Source: Thermoplasmatales archaeon (lineage in GTDB: Archaea; Thermoplasmatota; Thermoplasmata; Methanomassiliicoccales; Methanomethylophilaceae). Taken from it: 64,000 bases of DNA. This document shows positions 52,390 through 62,761 of the stretch, piece by piece. The DNA is taken from assembly GCA_012520845.1 (NCBI GenBank), contig JAAYNL010000003.1, positions 97,325 through 161,324 on the forward strand. The letters run 5' to 3'. Both the position numbers and the translations under genes were made by a program. Numbering within the stretch: the first letter of the stretch is position 1; each line of letters starts with the position of its first letter. The notes under the pieces were generated by a model that searched no databases, was not told where the DNA came from, and saw only the letters and a program-made list of their open reading frames with translations.

Positions 52390-55300
52390 ATGAGGGACCT
52401 AGTCAGACTCTATTTCGACGAGCGCAGCATTGTCAACCACCACATCTCGTCCTTCGACGACTTCCTGGCCAGCAACGACCACCCGTCCAGCAGGATGCAG
52501 AGGATCGTCGACGAGCTCAGGGTGCCTGCCGACGACACCGAGCGCGGCCACATAAGGCTCGACCCCGAGCGCACCGACGGCAGGGACATCCAAATCAGGG
52601 TGGGCAGGAAGAGGGACGCCGACGGCAGGATACAGACCCAGGCCAAGCCCACGATAAGGGTGGGGGAGCCCACGGTCATGGAGGCCAACGGCTACAGCCA
52701 CGAGCTCGCCCCCATGGAGGCCCGCCTCAGGAACCTCAACTACATGGCCCCCCTGTACCTCGACTTCACCATAATCGAGGACGGCGAGGAGAGGGAACCC
52801 GAATCCATCCACATCGGCGACATACCGATGATGGTCAAGTCCAAGGGCTGCAACATCAACAAGGACGTCATCGCCAACAAGCTCGAGAGGCCCGAGTTCT
52901 CCCAGGAGGAGTACGAGAGGGAGCTAATCGGGCTCAAGGAGGACCCGCGCGACCCCGGCGGCTACTTCATCATAGGCGGCACCGAGAGGGTGCTCATCAC
53001 CCTCGAGGACCTGGCCCCCAACAGGGTGATGGTCGAGTTCAACGAGAGGTACGGCAACAGGGTCGAGGCCGCCAAGGTGTTCTCCACCAGGGACGGCTAC
53101 AGGTCCCTGACCATGGTCGAGAAGAAGAAGGACGGCCTGATAACCGTCACCGTCCCGGCCACCAACAGCTCCATACCGCTGGTGGCGATGATGAAGGCCC
53201 TGGGCATGGAGTCCGATTCCGAGATTTACGACCTGATCGTGTCCAGCGACGAGGTCTCCAACGTCATCTACGCCAACCTCGAGAGCGCCAACGACTCCAA
53301 GAACTACCCGCCGAGCGGCTACCACACCACGGAGGACGCGATCGCGTTCCTCGAGAGGAACTTCGCCGCCGGCCAGGCGAAGGAGTACAGGACCAAGAAG
53401 GTCGAGAGCATCCTCGACCATTCCCTGCTGCCCCATCTTGGCGACACCAAGGAGGACCGCATGAAGAAGGCGATTTTCCTCGGCCGCATAGCCAGGAACG
53501 TCTTCGAGCTGTCCATAGACGCCAGGAAGGAGGACGACAAGGACCATTACGCCAACAAGAGGCTGAAGCTCTCCGGCGACCTCATGGAGGACCTGTTCAG
53601 GACCAGCTTCAACGGCCTCATGAAGGACCTGAAGTACCAGCTTGAGAGGAACTGGAATAGGAGGAAGGAGAACCTCAAGATCTCCTCCTCCATACGCCCC
53701 GACCTTCTCACGAACAAGCTGCTCCACGCCCTCGCCACCGGCAACTGGGTCGGCGGGCGCGCCGGCGTTTCCCAGCTCCTGGACAGGACGTCCAACATGT
53801 CGTCCATGTCCCACCTTAGGAGGGTCACCTCCTCCCTGACCAGGAGCCAGCCCCACTTCGAGGCCCGCGACCTGCACCCCACCCAGTGGGGCAGGCTGTG
53901 CCCCGCCGAGACCCCGGAGGGCCAGAACTGCGGCCTGGTCAAGAACGCCGCCCTCATAATCGACGTGTCCGAGGGGATTCCGGAGGTGGACGTCAAGTGG
54001 ACGCTCAACGAGAGGAACCTCTCCGACGTGGAGAAGCACGGCACCAGGGTCTACGTCAACGGCGACCTGGTCGGCACCCACGAGGACCCCGTGGCCCTGG
54101 TGAGGGAAATCAGGGAGAGGAGGCGCATGGGTCTCCTGTCCAACGAGATCAACATACGCCACGACACCGAGATGGACGAGGTCATCATCAATTGCGACGA
54201 GGGCCGCCTTAGGCGCCCCCTCCTCGTCGTTTCCGACGGGAGGACCGTCCTCAACAGGAGGCACGTCGAAGGCATCAGGGACAAGGAGGTCACCTGGGAC
54301 CTCCTCCTCAGGGAAGGCATCATCGAGTGGATAGACGCCGAGGAGGAGGAGGACACCCTGGTGGCCGTGGACGCCTACACCGTCCCCGACAACTGCAAGG
54401 CCTGCGGCAGGGAGATTTCCCCGATCGACGTGGACTGGATGAACGTCGGCGAGGCCGGCGACGCCGTCCTGAGGTGCGACCACTGCAAGGGCGAGTTCAC
54501 CGTCCCGTCCAACCTGGGCAAGGAGCACACCCACATGGAGATCGACCCCATGGTCATCCTCGGCGTGGCGGCCGGCCTGGTCCCCTACCCGGAGCACAAC
54601 TCCTCGCCCCGCGTGTCCATGGGCTCGGGCATGGCGAAGCAGTCCCTCGGGATACCCTCGGCCAACTACAGGATGAGGCCGGACACCAGGGGCCACCTGC
54701 TCCACTACCCGCAGAAGCCCATGGTGCAGACCCAGACGATGGACTTCGTCGGCTACAACCACAGGCCCGCGGGGCAGAACTTCTGCGTCGCTGTCATGTC
54801 CTACCACGGCTACAACATAGAGGACGCGCTGATAATGAACAAGAGCTCCATACAGCGCGGCCTCGGCAGGTCCACCTTCATGAGGACCTACCGCTCCGAG
54901 GAGCGCAGGTACCCCGGCGGCCAGGAGGACCACTTCGAGATACCCAACCCGGACGTCATGGGCGTACGCATGGACCTGGCCTACGCGTCCCTCGGCGAGG
55001 ACGGCCTCATCTACCCGGAGGCGGAGGTGAAGGGGAGCGACGTGCTCATAGGCAAGACCTCCCCGCCCAGGTTCCTCGACGAGCAGACGGACTTCCTGTC
55101 CCCGCAGAAGAGGAGGGAGACCTCCGTCACCGTCAGGCCCGGGGAGCACGGTTTCGTCGACTCCGTCATGGTCACGGAGTCCGAGAACGGCTCCAGGCTG
55201 GTCAAGGTCAAGATTAGGGACCCGAGGGACCCGGAGCTCGGCGACAAGTTCTGCTCCAGGCACGGCCAGAAGGGCGTCATAGGGCGCCTGGTCGACCAGT

Positions 55301-55980
55301 GCGACATGCCCTTCACCGCCGACGGGGTGACCCCGGACCTGGTGATCAACCCCCACGGCATACCCTCCCGCATGACGGTCGCCCACATCCTCGAGATGAT
55401 CGGCGGCAAGCTGGGCTCCATGGAGGGCCGCACGATAGACGGCACCGCCTTCTCCGGCGAGAGGGAGGAGTCGATACGCAAGGGCCTCGTCGAGAACGGG
55501 TTCAAGCACACCGGGAGGGAGGTGATGTACGACGGCACCACGGGCAGGAAGATCCAGATGGACATCTTCACCGGCGTCATCTTCTACGAGAAGCTGCACC
55601 ACATGGTCAGCGGCAAGATGCACGTCCGTTCCCGCGGCCCCGTCCAGATCCTGACGAGGCAGCCCACCGAGGGCCGCTCCAGGCAGGGGGGCCTCAGGTT
55701 CGGCGAGATGGAGCGCGACTGCCTGATCGGCCACGGCGTGGCCATGGTCATAAAGGACAGGCTCCTCGACGAGTCTGACGGCATCAACCAGTACGTCTGC
55801 GGCAACCCCCGCTGCGGCCACGTGGCCATCATGGACAGGCGCGGCGCCGTCTATTGCCCGGTCTGCAAGAACAACACCAACGTGTACATGGTCCAGATGT
55901 CCTACGCGTTCAAGCTCCTCAAGGACGAGCTGCTGTCGCTTGGCGTCGCCATGAGGCTCCAGATGGAGGATTTGAAATGA
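52390..55980 (+). CDS. rpoB: DNA-directed RNA polymerase subunit B (unsplit)
   Basis: A 1196-residue second-largest subunit in one piece; many methanogens and haloarchaea have it split into B'' and B'. The catalytic-hybrid region has [41 protein letters not shown] and [17 protein letters not shown] zinc site (CKACG ... CDHCKG) lies in the middle, and a C-terminal zinc ribbon (CGNPRCGH ... CPVCKNN) precedes [16 protein letters not shown]. It starts 4 bp after rpoH. rpoA1 starts inside its stop (ATGA). Confidence 0.98.
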   Translation: MRDLVRLYFDERSIVNHHISSFDDFLASNDHPSSRMQRIVDELRVPADDTERGHIRLDPERTDGRDIQIRVGRKRDADGRIQTQAKPTIRVGEPTVMEANGYSHELAPMEARLRNLNYMAPLYLDFTIIEDGEEREPESIHIGDIPMMVKSKGCNINKDVIANKLERPEFSQEEYERELIGLKEDPRDPGGYFIIGGTERVLITLEDLAPNRVMVEFNERYGNRVEAAKVFSTRDGYRSLTMVEKKKDGLITVTVPATNSSIPLVAMMKALGMESDSEIYDLIVSSDEVSNVIYANLESANDSKNYPPSGYHTTEDAIAFLERNFAAGQAKEYRTKKVESILDHSLLPHLGDTKEDRMKKAIFLGRIARNVFELSIDARKEDDKDHYANKRLKLSGDLMEDLFRTSFNGLMKDLKYQLERNWNRRKENLKISSSIRPDLLTNKLLHALATGNWVGGRAGVSQLLDRTSNMSSMSHLRRVTSSLTRSQPHFEARDLHPTQWGRLCPAETPEGQNCGLVKNAALIIDVSEGIPEVDVKWTLNERNLSDVEKHGTRVYVNGDLVGTHEDPVALVREIRERRRMGLLSNEINIRHDTEMDEVIINCDEGRLRRPLLVVSDGRTVLNRRHVEGIRDKEVTWDLLLREGIIEWIDAEEEEDTLVAVDAYTVPDNCKACGREISPIDVDWMNVGEAGDAVLRCDHCKGEFTVPSNLGKEHTHMEIDPMVILGVAAGLVPYPEHNSSPRVSMGSGMAKQSLGIPSANYRMRPDTRGHLLHYPQKPMVQTQTMDFVGYNHRPAGQNFCVAVMSYHGYNIEDALIMNKSSIQRGLGRSTFMRTYRSEERRYPGGQEDHFEIPNPDVMGVRMDLAYASLGEDGLIYPEAEVKGSDVLIGKTSPPRFLDEQTDFLSPQKRRETSVTVRPGEHGFVDSVMVTESENGSRLVKVKIRDPRDPELGDKFCSRHGQKGVIGRLVDQCDMPFTADGVTPDLVINPHGIPSRMTVAHILEMIGGKLGSMEGRTIDGTAFSGEREESIRKGLVENGFKHTGREVMYDGTTGRKIQMDIFTGVIFYEKLHHMVSGKMHVRSRGPVQILTRQPTEGRSRQGGLRFGEMERDCLIGHGVAMVIKDRLLDESDGINQYVCGNPRCGHVAIMDRRGAVYCPVCKNNTNVYMVQMSYAFKLLKDELLSLGVAMRLQMEDLK

Positions 55981-58772
55981 CGATGCAAGGCATCTCCAAG
56001 AGGATCGGTTCGATCAAGTTCTCCTGCATCTCCCCCGAGGAAATCAGGAAGATGTCGGCCATCAGGGTGATAACCGCGGACACCTACAACGACGAGGGCT
56101 ACCCCATCGTCGGCGGCCTGATGGACAAGCACATGGGCGTCATCGAGCCGGGCATCAGGTGCGAGACCTGCGGCTGCAAGGTCGACGAGTGCCCCGGCCA
56201 CTTCGGCCACATCGAGCTCGCGATGCCCGTCATCCACGTCGGCTTCATCAAGGACATCAAGTCCCTGCTGGAATCGACGTGCCACCACTGCGGCAGACTC
56301 CTGCTCACCGAGGAGCAGATAGTCGAGCGCATGGAGGCCATGGAGACCATGGAGAGGCTCGGCGGCGACACCGCCGACGCCAAGGACATGACCAAGGAGA
56401 CGGTGAAGGACGCCTCCAGCAAGGCCCTCTGCCCCCACTGCGGTACAGAGCAGGTCAAGATCAAGCTGGACAAGCCGACCACCTTCAGGGAGACCGCGGA
56501 CAACCACAAACTGACCCCCAAGGAGGTCAGGGAGAGGCTGGAGCGCATCCCCGACGAGGACCTCAGGACCCTGGGCATGGACCCGGGCACCTGCAGGCCC
56601 GAGTGGATGGTGCTCACCGCCCTGGCGGTGCCCCCGGTCACCGTCAGGCCGTCCATCACCCTGGATTCCGGCGACAGGTCCGAGGACGACCTCACCCACA
56701 AGCTGGTGGACGTCCTGAGGATCAACCAGAGGCTCAGGGAGAACAGGGACAACGGCGCCCCGCAGCTGATCGTGGAGGACCTGTGGGAGCTCCTGCAGTA
56801 CCACGTCACCACCTACTTCGACAACCAAACCTCCGGCATACCGCCGGCGAGGCACAGGTCCGGCAGGCCGCTGAAGACGCTGACCCAGAGGCTGAAGGGG
56901 AAGGAGGGCCGCTTCAGGTCCAACCTCTCCGGCAAGCGCGTCAACTTCTCCGCCAGGACCGTCATTTCCCCGGACCCGCTGATTTCAATAAACGAGGTCG
57001 GCGTGCCCGTCGAGGTCGCCAGGGAGCTGACCGTGCCGGTCAACGTCAACGAGTCCAACATGGAGGTACTCAGGGAAATGGTCGCCCGCGGCACCGAGCC
57101 CGTGGACGGGCAGGGCAAGTACGTGCCCGGCGTCAACTACGTGATAAGGTCCGACGGCAGGAGGATCAGGGTCAACGAGCGCAACGCCGAGGACGTGGCC
57201 GAGGGCCTGGAACTCGACTACACCGTGGAGAGGCAGCTGGTGGACGGCGACATAGTGCTGTTCAACAGGCAACCCTCGCTGCACAGGATGTCCATCATGG
57301 CCCACAGGGTCCGCGTCATGGAGGGGCGCACGTTCAGGCTCAACCTGTGCGTCTGCCCGCCGTACAACGCCGACTTCGACGGCGACGAGATGAACCTCCA
57401 CGTGATACAGAGCGAGGAGGCCAGGGCGGAGGCCAGGATACTGATGCAGGTGCAGGAGAACGTCCTGTCCCCCAGGTACGGCGGCCCGATCATCGGCGCA
57501 ATACACGACCACATCACCGGCGCCTATTACCTCACCCACGAGAACCCCAGGTTCAACAGGGCCGAGGCCATGGGGATCCTGTCCAAGCTGGACGGCGTGG
57601 AGATCCCCGCGCCGCTCATCGACGAATCCGGCGAGGAGTACTGGACCGGCAGGCAGCTGTTCTCCATCGTGCTCCCGGACGACTTCAGGGCCACGTTCAA
57701 GGCGGCCATATGCCAGAACTGCGACGTCTGCAAGAAGGAAGGCTGCGAGTGGGACGCCTACGTGAAGATACGCGACGGCGAACTGATCCAGGGCACCATA
57801 GACGTCAGGGGCATCGGCAACAGCAAGGGCCAGATACTCGACCGCATAGCCAGGGACTACGGTTCCGACAGGGTCGCCACGTTCATCGACCAGGTGACCA
57901 GGCTCGCCCTCGGGGGGATCATGAACCACGGCTTCAGCACGGGCATCGACGACGAGGACATCCCCGACGAGGCCAAGCTGCTCATAGATTCCTTCACCAA
58001 GGAATGCATAGAGAAGGTGGACGAGCTCGTCGATTCCTACGTCTCCGGCACCCTGGAGGCCAAGCCCGGCCGTTCCCTCGAGGACACCTTCGAGCTGTAC
58101 GTCATGGAGGCGCTGAACAACGCCCGCGACCACGCCGGGGACGTGTCCGCGGACCACCTGGGCCTGTACAACCCCGCCGTCATCATGGCGAGGGCCGGCG
58201 CCAGGGGTTCCATGCTCAACCTGTCCCAGATGGCGGGTTGCGTGGGCCAGCAGACGGTGCGCGGCGAGAGGATCAACAGGGGATACGGGAAGAGGACCCT
58301 GCCCCACTTCATGAAGGGGGACCTGGGCGCCTACGCCAAAGGGTTCGTCTCCAGCTCGTACAAGAGCGGCCTGTCCCCGACGGAGTTCTTCTTCCACGCC
58401 ATGGGCGGCAGGGAAGGCCTCGTGGACACGGCGGTGAGGACCTCCAGGTCCGGCTACATGCAGAGGAGGCTCGTCTCCGCCCTCGAGGACCTGAAGCTGA
58501 TGCCCGACGGGTCCGTCAGGAACACCGCCGGCACCATCGTGCAGTTCACCTACGGCGAGGACGGCTGCGACCCGGCCAAGACGGTCCAGGGCAAGTCCCT
58601 GGACGTGGACGACCTGTTCTCCAGGGTCCTGGGCGACAAGGCCGACGAGCTGCTCGCCCTCGACGTGGAGGACGTGGGCGAGGACTACGGGTCCAGGGAG
58701 AAGGACGAGATGGAGTTCGAGGAGGAATCCGACGACTACGACGAGATCGAAACCGATTATGAGGGTGATTGA
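55977..58772 (+). CDS. rpoA1: DNA-directed RNA polymerase subunit A'
   Basis: A 931-residue N-terminal part of the largest subunit. It has the zinc regions [17 protein letters not shown] (about residues 63-79) and CHHCG ... CPHCG, the R(S)[20 protein letters not shown] switch region, [11 protein letters not shown], and the catalytic [10 protein letters not shown] at about residue 464. The split A'/A'' gene is the archaeal standard. The ATG overlaps the rpoB stop. A Shine-Dalgarno for rpoA2 (GAGGGTGA) lies inside its last codons. Confidence 0.98.
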   Translation: MTMQGISKRIGSIKFSCISPEEIRKMSAIRVITADTYNDEGYPIVGGLMDKHMGVIEPGIRCETCGCKVDECPGHFGHIELAMPVIHVGFIKDIKSLLESTCHHCGRLLLTEEQIVERMEAMETMERLGGDTADAKDMTKETVKDASSKALCPHCGTEQVKIKLDKPTTFRETADNHKLTPKEVRERLERIPDEDLRTLGMDPGTCRPEWMVLTALAVPPVTVRPSITLDSGDRSEDDLTHKLVDVLRINQRLRENRDNGAPQLIVEDLWELLQYHVTTYFDNQTSGIPPARHRSGRPLKTLTQRLKGKEGRFRSNLSGKRVNFSARTVISPDPLISINEVGVPVEVARELTVPVNVNESNMEVLREMVARGTEPVDGQGKYVPGVNYVIRSDGRRIRVNERNAEDVAEGLELDYTVERQLVDGDIVLFNRQPSLHRMSIMAHRVRVMEGRTFRLNLCVCPPYNADFDGDEMNLHVIQSEEARAEARILMQVQENVLSPRYGGPIIGAIHDHITGAYYLTHENPRFNRAEAMGILSKLDGVEIPAPLIDESGEEYWTGRQLFSIVLPDDFRATFKAAICQNCDVCKKEGCEWDAYVKIRDGELIQGTIDVRGIGNSKGQILDRIARDYGSDRVATFIDQVTRLALGGIMNHGFSTGIDDEDIPDEAKLLIDSFTKECIEKVDELVDSYVSGTLEAKPGRSLEDTFELYVMEALNNARDHAGDVSADHLGLYNPAVIMARAGARGSMLNLSQMAGCVGQQTVRGERINRGYGKRTLPHFMKGDLGAYAKGFVSSSYKSGLSPTEFFFHAMGGREGLVDTAVRTSRSGYMQRRLVSALEDLKLMPDGSVRNTAGTIVQFTYGEDGCDPAKTVQGKSLDVDDLFSRVLGDKADELLALDVEDVGEDYGSREKDEMEFEEESDDYDEIETDYEGD

Positions 58773-58773
58773 A

Positions 58774-60219
58774 ATGTCCAAGGGAGCTGTGTTTGACGGA
58801 TTGCTTAGGAGGGGCGTGGACGAGGGCGACGCCGAGAAGATCGCCGCCGCGTTCGGGACCCTGAAGGCGGTATCCGAGGCGAAGCCCGAGGATCTGACGG
58901 CCATCGGCATCCCCGAGGGGGCCGCCCCGGGCATCATAGACGCGGCGGGCAAACGCCCGCCGAGGAAGCCCGCCGCCGCGAAGGCCAAGAAGGCCGTCGT
59001 CGAGGCCAGGGCCGAGCCGATGGAGCTGGTGTCCAACCCGCACGTGCACACCGAGGACGAGAAGCGCCTGTTGGCCATCGCCGAGGCGGAGGGCGTCGAG
59101 CTGCCGCTCAAGCTGATAATAGAGATAGCGTCCAGGATGTCCAAGGCGGAACTGGACGACGAAATCTGCAGGCGGCTCGTCCTGACGGCGCACGAGATGT
59201 TCTCCAGGTACCAGATGGAGCCGAACGAGTCCGCCGGGATGATGGCCGCCCAGTCCATAGGCGAGCCGGGCACGCAGATGAACATGCGTACCTTCCACCA
59301 CGCCGGCGTGGCCAACATAAACGTCACCCTCGGCCTGCCCAGGCTGATCGAGATCGTGGACGCGAGGCGCGTCCCGAGCACGCCCTCCATGACCATCCCC
59401 CTCACCGGGCTGGCCAGGGAGGACGAGGGCGTGGCGAAGCGCGTGTCCTACGAAATCGAGATGACCTCGCTCCTGAACGTGGCGTCCGTGGAGACGGACA
59501 CCACCAACATGCGCGTCATCGTCCGTCCCGACGCCAAGAAGATGTCCTCCAGGGGCGTAACCCTGGACGACATCGTCGAGCGCCTGGGCAAGATAAGGAC
59601 CCTCCGCGGCCTGGTCGAGGTGCAGGAGTTCGACGTCGTGGTCACCTCCGACGAGCCGTCCTTCAAGAGGCTCCAGGCGATCCACGACGCCGTCAGCAAC
59701 GCCAAGATAAAGGGCATCGACGGAATCCACAGGGCCGTCCTTTCCAAGGACAAGTCCTCCGGGTGGACGATCGTCACCCAGGGGAGCAACCTGAAGGAGG
59801 TCCTGAAGGTGGAGGGCATCGACGCCAGGAGGACCATGACCAACAGCATCAACGAGATCGGGGAGGTCCTCGGGATAGAGGCCGCCAGGAACTCGCTGAT
59901 CAAGGAGGCCCGCGACACCCTGAAGGACGCCGGCCTCAACGTGGACATAAGGCACCTCATGCTCGTCGCCGACCTCATGACGAACGACGGCGAGGTCAGG
60001 GCCATCGGCAGGCACGGGATATCCGGGAAAAAATCCAGCGTGCTGGCCAGGGCGGCCTTCGAGATCACCGCGCCCCACCTCCTCCGCGCCGCCATAAACG
60101 GCGAGGTGGACCGCCTGGAGGGCGTGGCGGAGAACATCATCGTCGGCCAGCCCGTGACGCTGGGCACCGGCGCCGTGAACCTGATTTACAGACCCATAAA
60201 AAAGGAGGGTGAGCAATGA
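58774..60219 (+). CDS. rpoA2: DNA-directed RNA polymerase subunit A'' with an N-terminal HhH-like extension
   Basis: A 481-residue C-terminal part of the largest subunit. The core from about residue 85 is normal: [22 protein letters not shown] (trigger-loop region), [41 protein letters not shown]. Before it lies an extra segment of about 80 residues with a helix-hairpin-helix-like stretch ([39 protein letters not shown]) and a Lys/Ala/Pro linker ([14 protein letters not shown]). The start at 58774 has a Shine-Dalgarno GGGTGA upstream; ATG 58759 is the alternative. Confidence 0.96.
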   Translation: MSKGAVFDGLLRRGVDEGDAEKIAAAFGTLKAVSEAKPEDLTAIGIPEGAAPGIIDAAGKRPPRKPAAAKAKKAVVEARAEPMELVSNPHVHTEDEKRLLAIAEAEGVELPLKLIIEIASRMSKAELDDEICRRLVLTAHEMFSRYQMEPNESAGMMAAQSIGEPGTQMNMRTFHHAGVANINVTLGLPRLIEIVDARRVPSTPSMTIPLTGLAREDEGVAKRVSYEIEMTSLLNVASVETDTTNMRVIVRPDAKKMSSRGVTLDDIVERLGKIRTLRGLVEVQEFDVVVTSDEPSFKRLQAIHDAVSNAKIKGIDGIHRAVLSKDKSSGWTIVTQGSNLKEVLKVEGIDARRTMTNSINEIGEVLGIEAARNSLIKEARDTLKDAGLNVDIRHLMLVADLMTNDGEVRAIGRHGISGKKSSVLARAAFEITAPHLLRAAINGEVDRLEGVAENIIVGQPVTLGTGAVNLIYRPIKKEGEQ

Positions 60220-60494
60220 TAGACATAAGCAGAGCATTGAGGACCGCCATCTCCACCGGCAGGGTGGATTTCGGCGTGGACCAGACCGAGAGGGCGATAA
60301 AGTCCGGCGAGGCGCAGATGGTCATCGTGGCCAGGAACTGCCCCAGCGAGATCCTGATGTCCGACGACATCGGGGTCAAGGTGCACCGCTACGAGGGCAG
60401 CAACATGGAGTTGGGCGCCCTGTGCGGCAAACCGTTCTCCGTCTCGGCCCTGGCGGTCATCGACAAGGGAAGCTCGAACATACTTTCGCTGTGA
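60216..60494 (+). CDS. rpl30e: Large ribosomal subunit protein L30e
   Basis: A 92-residue L7Ae/L30e-fold RNA-binding protein: [60 protein letters not shown] and [14 protein letters not shown]. It starts by ATGA overlap with rpoA2 and has GGAGGGTGA upstream. This is its usual place in the archaeal polymerase operon, between rpoA2 and nusA. Confidence 0.96.
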   Translation: MIDISRALRTAISTGRVDFGVDQTERAIKSGEAQMVIVARNCPSEILMSDDIGVKVHRYEGSNMELGALCGKPFSVSALAVIDKGSSNILSL

Positions 60495-60498
60495 GAAA

Positions 60499-60930
60499 AT
60501 GCAACAGGAGATCGTGTTCACCGCCGAGACCCTCAACCTGATAGCCTTCTTCGAGAAGCTGACGAAGACCACGGTGAGGGACTGCATAGTGTTCCCGGAC
60601 AAGATCGCCTTCGTCGTCGACGAGGGGCAGGGCGTGCTGGCGGTGGGCAAGGACGGCGGGAACGTCATAAAGGCGTCCGAGATGACCAGGAAGAGCATCA
60701 GGGTCGTGGAGTATTCCCCGGACCCGGAGAAGTTCGTGATGAACGTCTTCCACGTCTACGGCCCCCAGAAGGTCGAGATCACGAAGAACAGCCACAACGT
60801 CACCCACGCCACCGTGACCGTGGCCCCCGAGCATAAGGGGAAGGCCATCGGGAAGGAAGGCAGCAACCTAAAGGTCGCCAGGGAAATCATCCGCAGGCAC
60901 CACGACATCCAGAGCGTCAACGTCGGTTGA
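60499..60930 (+). CDS. nusA: NusA-like transcription termination/elongation protein
   Basis: A 143-residue protein made of two KH domains, the short archaeal form without the S1 and N-terminal domains of bacterial NusA: VGKDGGNVIKASEM in KH1 and AIGKEGSNLKVAREIIRRHH in KH2 carry the GxxG loops. It binds RNA and is coupled to the polymerase genes. In most archaea rps12, rps7 and EF-2 genes follow here; in this window the operon ends at nusA, overlapping a convergent radical SAM gene by 14 bp. Confidence 0.94.
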   Translation: MQQEIVFTAETLNLIAFFEKLTKTTVRDCIVFPDKIAFVVDEGQGVLAVGKDGGNVIKASEMTRKSIRVVEYSPDPEKFVMNVFHVYGPQKVEITKNSHNVTHATVTVAPEHKGKAIGKEGSNLKVAREIIRRHHDIQSVNVG

Positions 60931-61981
60931 GCGGCACCCGCTCCACCTCGAGCCGGTCTGCGGTCGGGTACTCCTCGACCACGTAGCAGCGGTACGGCAG
61001 CTCCGCCGCCAACTCCTCGAGGACCCAGGCGGCCGCCTCCAGCCTGCCGCCGGCGACGCGCACCAGTTCCGTAGGCACGCCGTATCCTTCGATGAGCGAG
61101 GCCATCGCCCCTTCCGGGTCCTCCGGATAGGCAATCCCCCTTAGTATCGTGCCGTCCTCCGTGACGACGTCCATCCCCAGGGCGACCCTCTCGGCCCTCC
61201 TTATCAGGCGGTTCCTCAGCTGCGCCCCGTCCTTGAACGAGGACGAGCACACGTGGATCGGCAGGCCGGGATGCCCTTCCATCGCCGCAATGGCCATTTC
61301 CAGGGACCCCAGGACGGCGGCGGAGCAATCGTCCGCCGGTTCGTAGCCGCGCTCGGCCATCATGTCCCAGTTGCCCTCGGAAAACTCCAATTCGTTGATG
61401 TTAACGAAGCGGACGCCCACGTCTTCGGCGTAGTCCAGCAGGGCGTCCAGTTCCGCCTCCAGGCCGGGCAGGGCGGGCACCTCGATGCCCACGTCCATCT
61501 TGGAATTCCTGACTATTGTTTCCAGCTGGGTCTTTTCCATGGATTTCCAAAGTCCCACGGGGGGATGGAACCGGATCTCGTCCAACCCGGCCTCTTCCAG
61601 GGCTTTCGCCTTGTCGGTATCGATCGTCGACGTGTAGAGGTGGATGTGATGCCCCTTGCCGTACCGGTCCTTGAGCATCCTGATGGCGGTCACGCAGGCG
61701 CCCACGTCCTCGAGGGGGTCCCCGCCGGTGATGCCGGTGCCTTCCGCGCCAATCGCCTCGGCCTCGGCGAACATCTCCTCCAGGCGGCCGATGCGCATCT
61801 CGTCGGCGAACACCGCCTTCTTTCCGCGCCTGTCGTCGGAGACGGGGCAGTAGTAGCACCCTGAGGAACACACGCCGGTGATGAAAAGCACCATCTTGGC
61901 CCCCTTGGCGCATATCTCGCACCCCTTTGCCGGCGGACCGGACAGGGCGGAACCGAAACCGAAACCCTCCCCCATCGGCAC
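60917..61981 (-). CDS. Radical SAM protein (COG2108 type)
   Basis: A 354-residue protein. The SAM cluster motif is CSSGCYYCPVSDDRRGKKAV (CxxxCxxC), preceded by an extra CEIC pair (GCEICAKGAKMVLFITGVC). GITGGDPLEDV, HLYTSTIDTDKAKALEEAG, LDEIRFHPP and VNINELEFSEGN form the barrel. COG2108 proteins are archaeal and uncharacterised. ATG at 61979-61981. It is divergent from pyrF across about 47 bp and convergent with nusA. Confidence 0.85.
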   Translation of the reverse strand: MPMGEGFGFGSALSGPPAKGCEICAKGAKMVLFITGVCSSGCYYCPVSDDRRGKKAVFADEMRIGRLEEMFAEAEAIGAEGTGITGGDPLEDVGACVTAIRMLKDRYGKGHHIHLYTSTIDTDKAKALEEAGLDEIRFHPPVGLWKSMEKTQLETIVRNSKMDVGIEVPALPGLEAELDALLDYAEDVGVRFVNINELEFSEGNWDMMAERGYEPADDCSAAVLGSLEMAIAAMEGHPGLPIHVCSSSFKDGAQLRNRLIRRAERVALGMDVVTEDGTILRGIAYPEDPEGAMASLIEGYGVPTELVRVAGGRLEAAAWVLEELAAELPYRCYVVEEYPTADRLEVERVPLNRR

Positions 61982-62028
61982 GGCAACGCCGCGATTTCTT
62001 AATAACCCTCCTATGGGATTTGGTGGCG

Positions 62029-62670
62029 ATGAAAAAGGACAAGAGGCTCGTGCTCGCCCTAGACGAGACCGTTCCCGCCAGGGCGTTGGCCATAGCCGAG
62101 GCCGTGGCGCCCCACGTCGACGCCATAAAGATAAACTGGCCGCTGGTGCTTTCCGCGGGGCCGGGCGTCATCGATCAGATTTCCCAGTTTTCCGACGTCG
62201 TCTGCGATTTCAAGGTGGCGGACATCCCGAACACCGTGCGCCTGATCGTCGAGCGGTCCGTGGCGAGGGGGGCTTCCGCCGTCATTGTCCACGCCTTCAC
62301 GGGCCCCGATTCCCTCGAGGCCGCCGTCGACGCCGCCGGCCGCGCCGAGATTTACGCCGTGACGGAGATGAGCCATCCCGGGGGCAGGGTCTTCACCGCG
62401 CCCCACGCCGAGGAAATGGCCCGCCTGGGTCTCGATGCCGGCGTCTCCGGGTTCATCGCCCCCGCGACGCGGCCCGACAGGATCGCGGCGATCCGGCGCA
62501 TCGCCGGTGACCTGAAGATCCTCTCCCCCGGCGTCGGCGCTCAGGGAGGGTCCGTCGCCGATGCATTGGCCGCCGGCGCCGACTACGCCATCGTCGGCAG
62601 GGCGATATACGGCGCCGCCGACCCCGCCGCGGCCGCCGCGGATTTCGCGTCCCAGGCCGCTTCCCGGTGA
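62029..62670 (+). CDS. pyrF: Orotidine 5'-phosphate decarboxylase PyrF
   Basis: A 213-residue TIM-barrel enzyme for the last step of UMP synthesis. It has LVLALDETVPARAL, IKINWPLVLSAG, the catalytic DFKVADIPNTV (Asp-Lys pair), VHAFTGPDS, SPGVGAQGGSVADALAAGAD and IVGRAIYGAADP. The frame is open upstream; the ATG at 62029 gives the family start, with a TTCTTAATAA tract about 30 bp before it. Confidence 0.95.
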   Translation: MKKDKRLVLALDETVPARALAIAEAVAPHVDAIKINWPLVLSAGPGVIDQISQFSDVVCDFKVADIPNTVRLIVERSVARGASAVIVHAFTGPDSLEAAVDAAGRAEIYAVTEMSHPGGRVFTAPHAEEMARLGLDAGVSGFIAPATRPDRIAAIRRIAGDLKILSPGVGAQGGSVADALAAGADYAIVGRAIYGAADPAAAAADFASQAASR

Positions 62671-62703
62671 GCGGATTTCTCCCTTAATCGCGGGTGCGGT
62701 TAA

Positions 62704-62715
62704 CGTTTTATACGG
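62704..62715 (+). promoter_or_regulatory. TATA box for the STT3-like gene
   Basis: CGTTTTATACGG; start of transcription expected near 62737, giving a leader of about 25 nt before the ATG at 62762. Confidence 0.5.
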
Positions 62716-62761
62716 CGACTATAATCGACCCGTAATCCAACGGATAGCGGAGTTTTTGACA

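Noticed and set aside
52924..55821. A 965-codon open frame antisense to rpoB
   Set aside because: Codon-bias shadow of rpoB with low-complexity composition and no motifs; the same holds for 56985-59405 minus and 36181-38724 plus.
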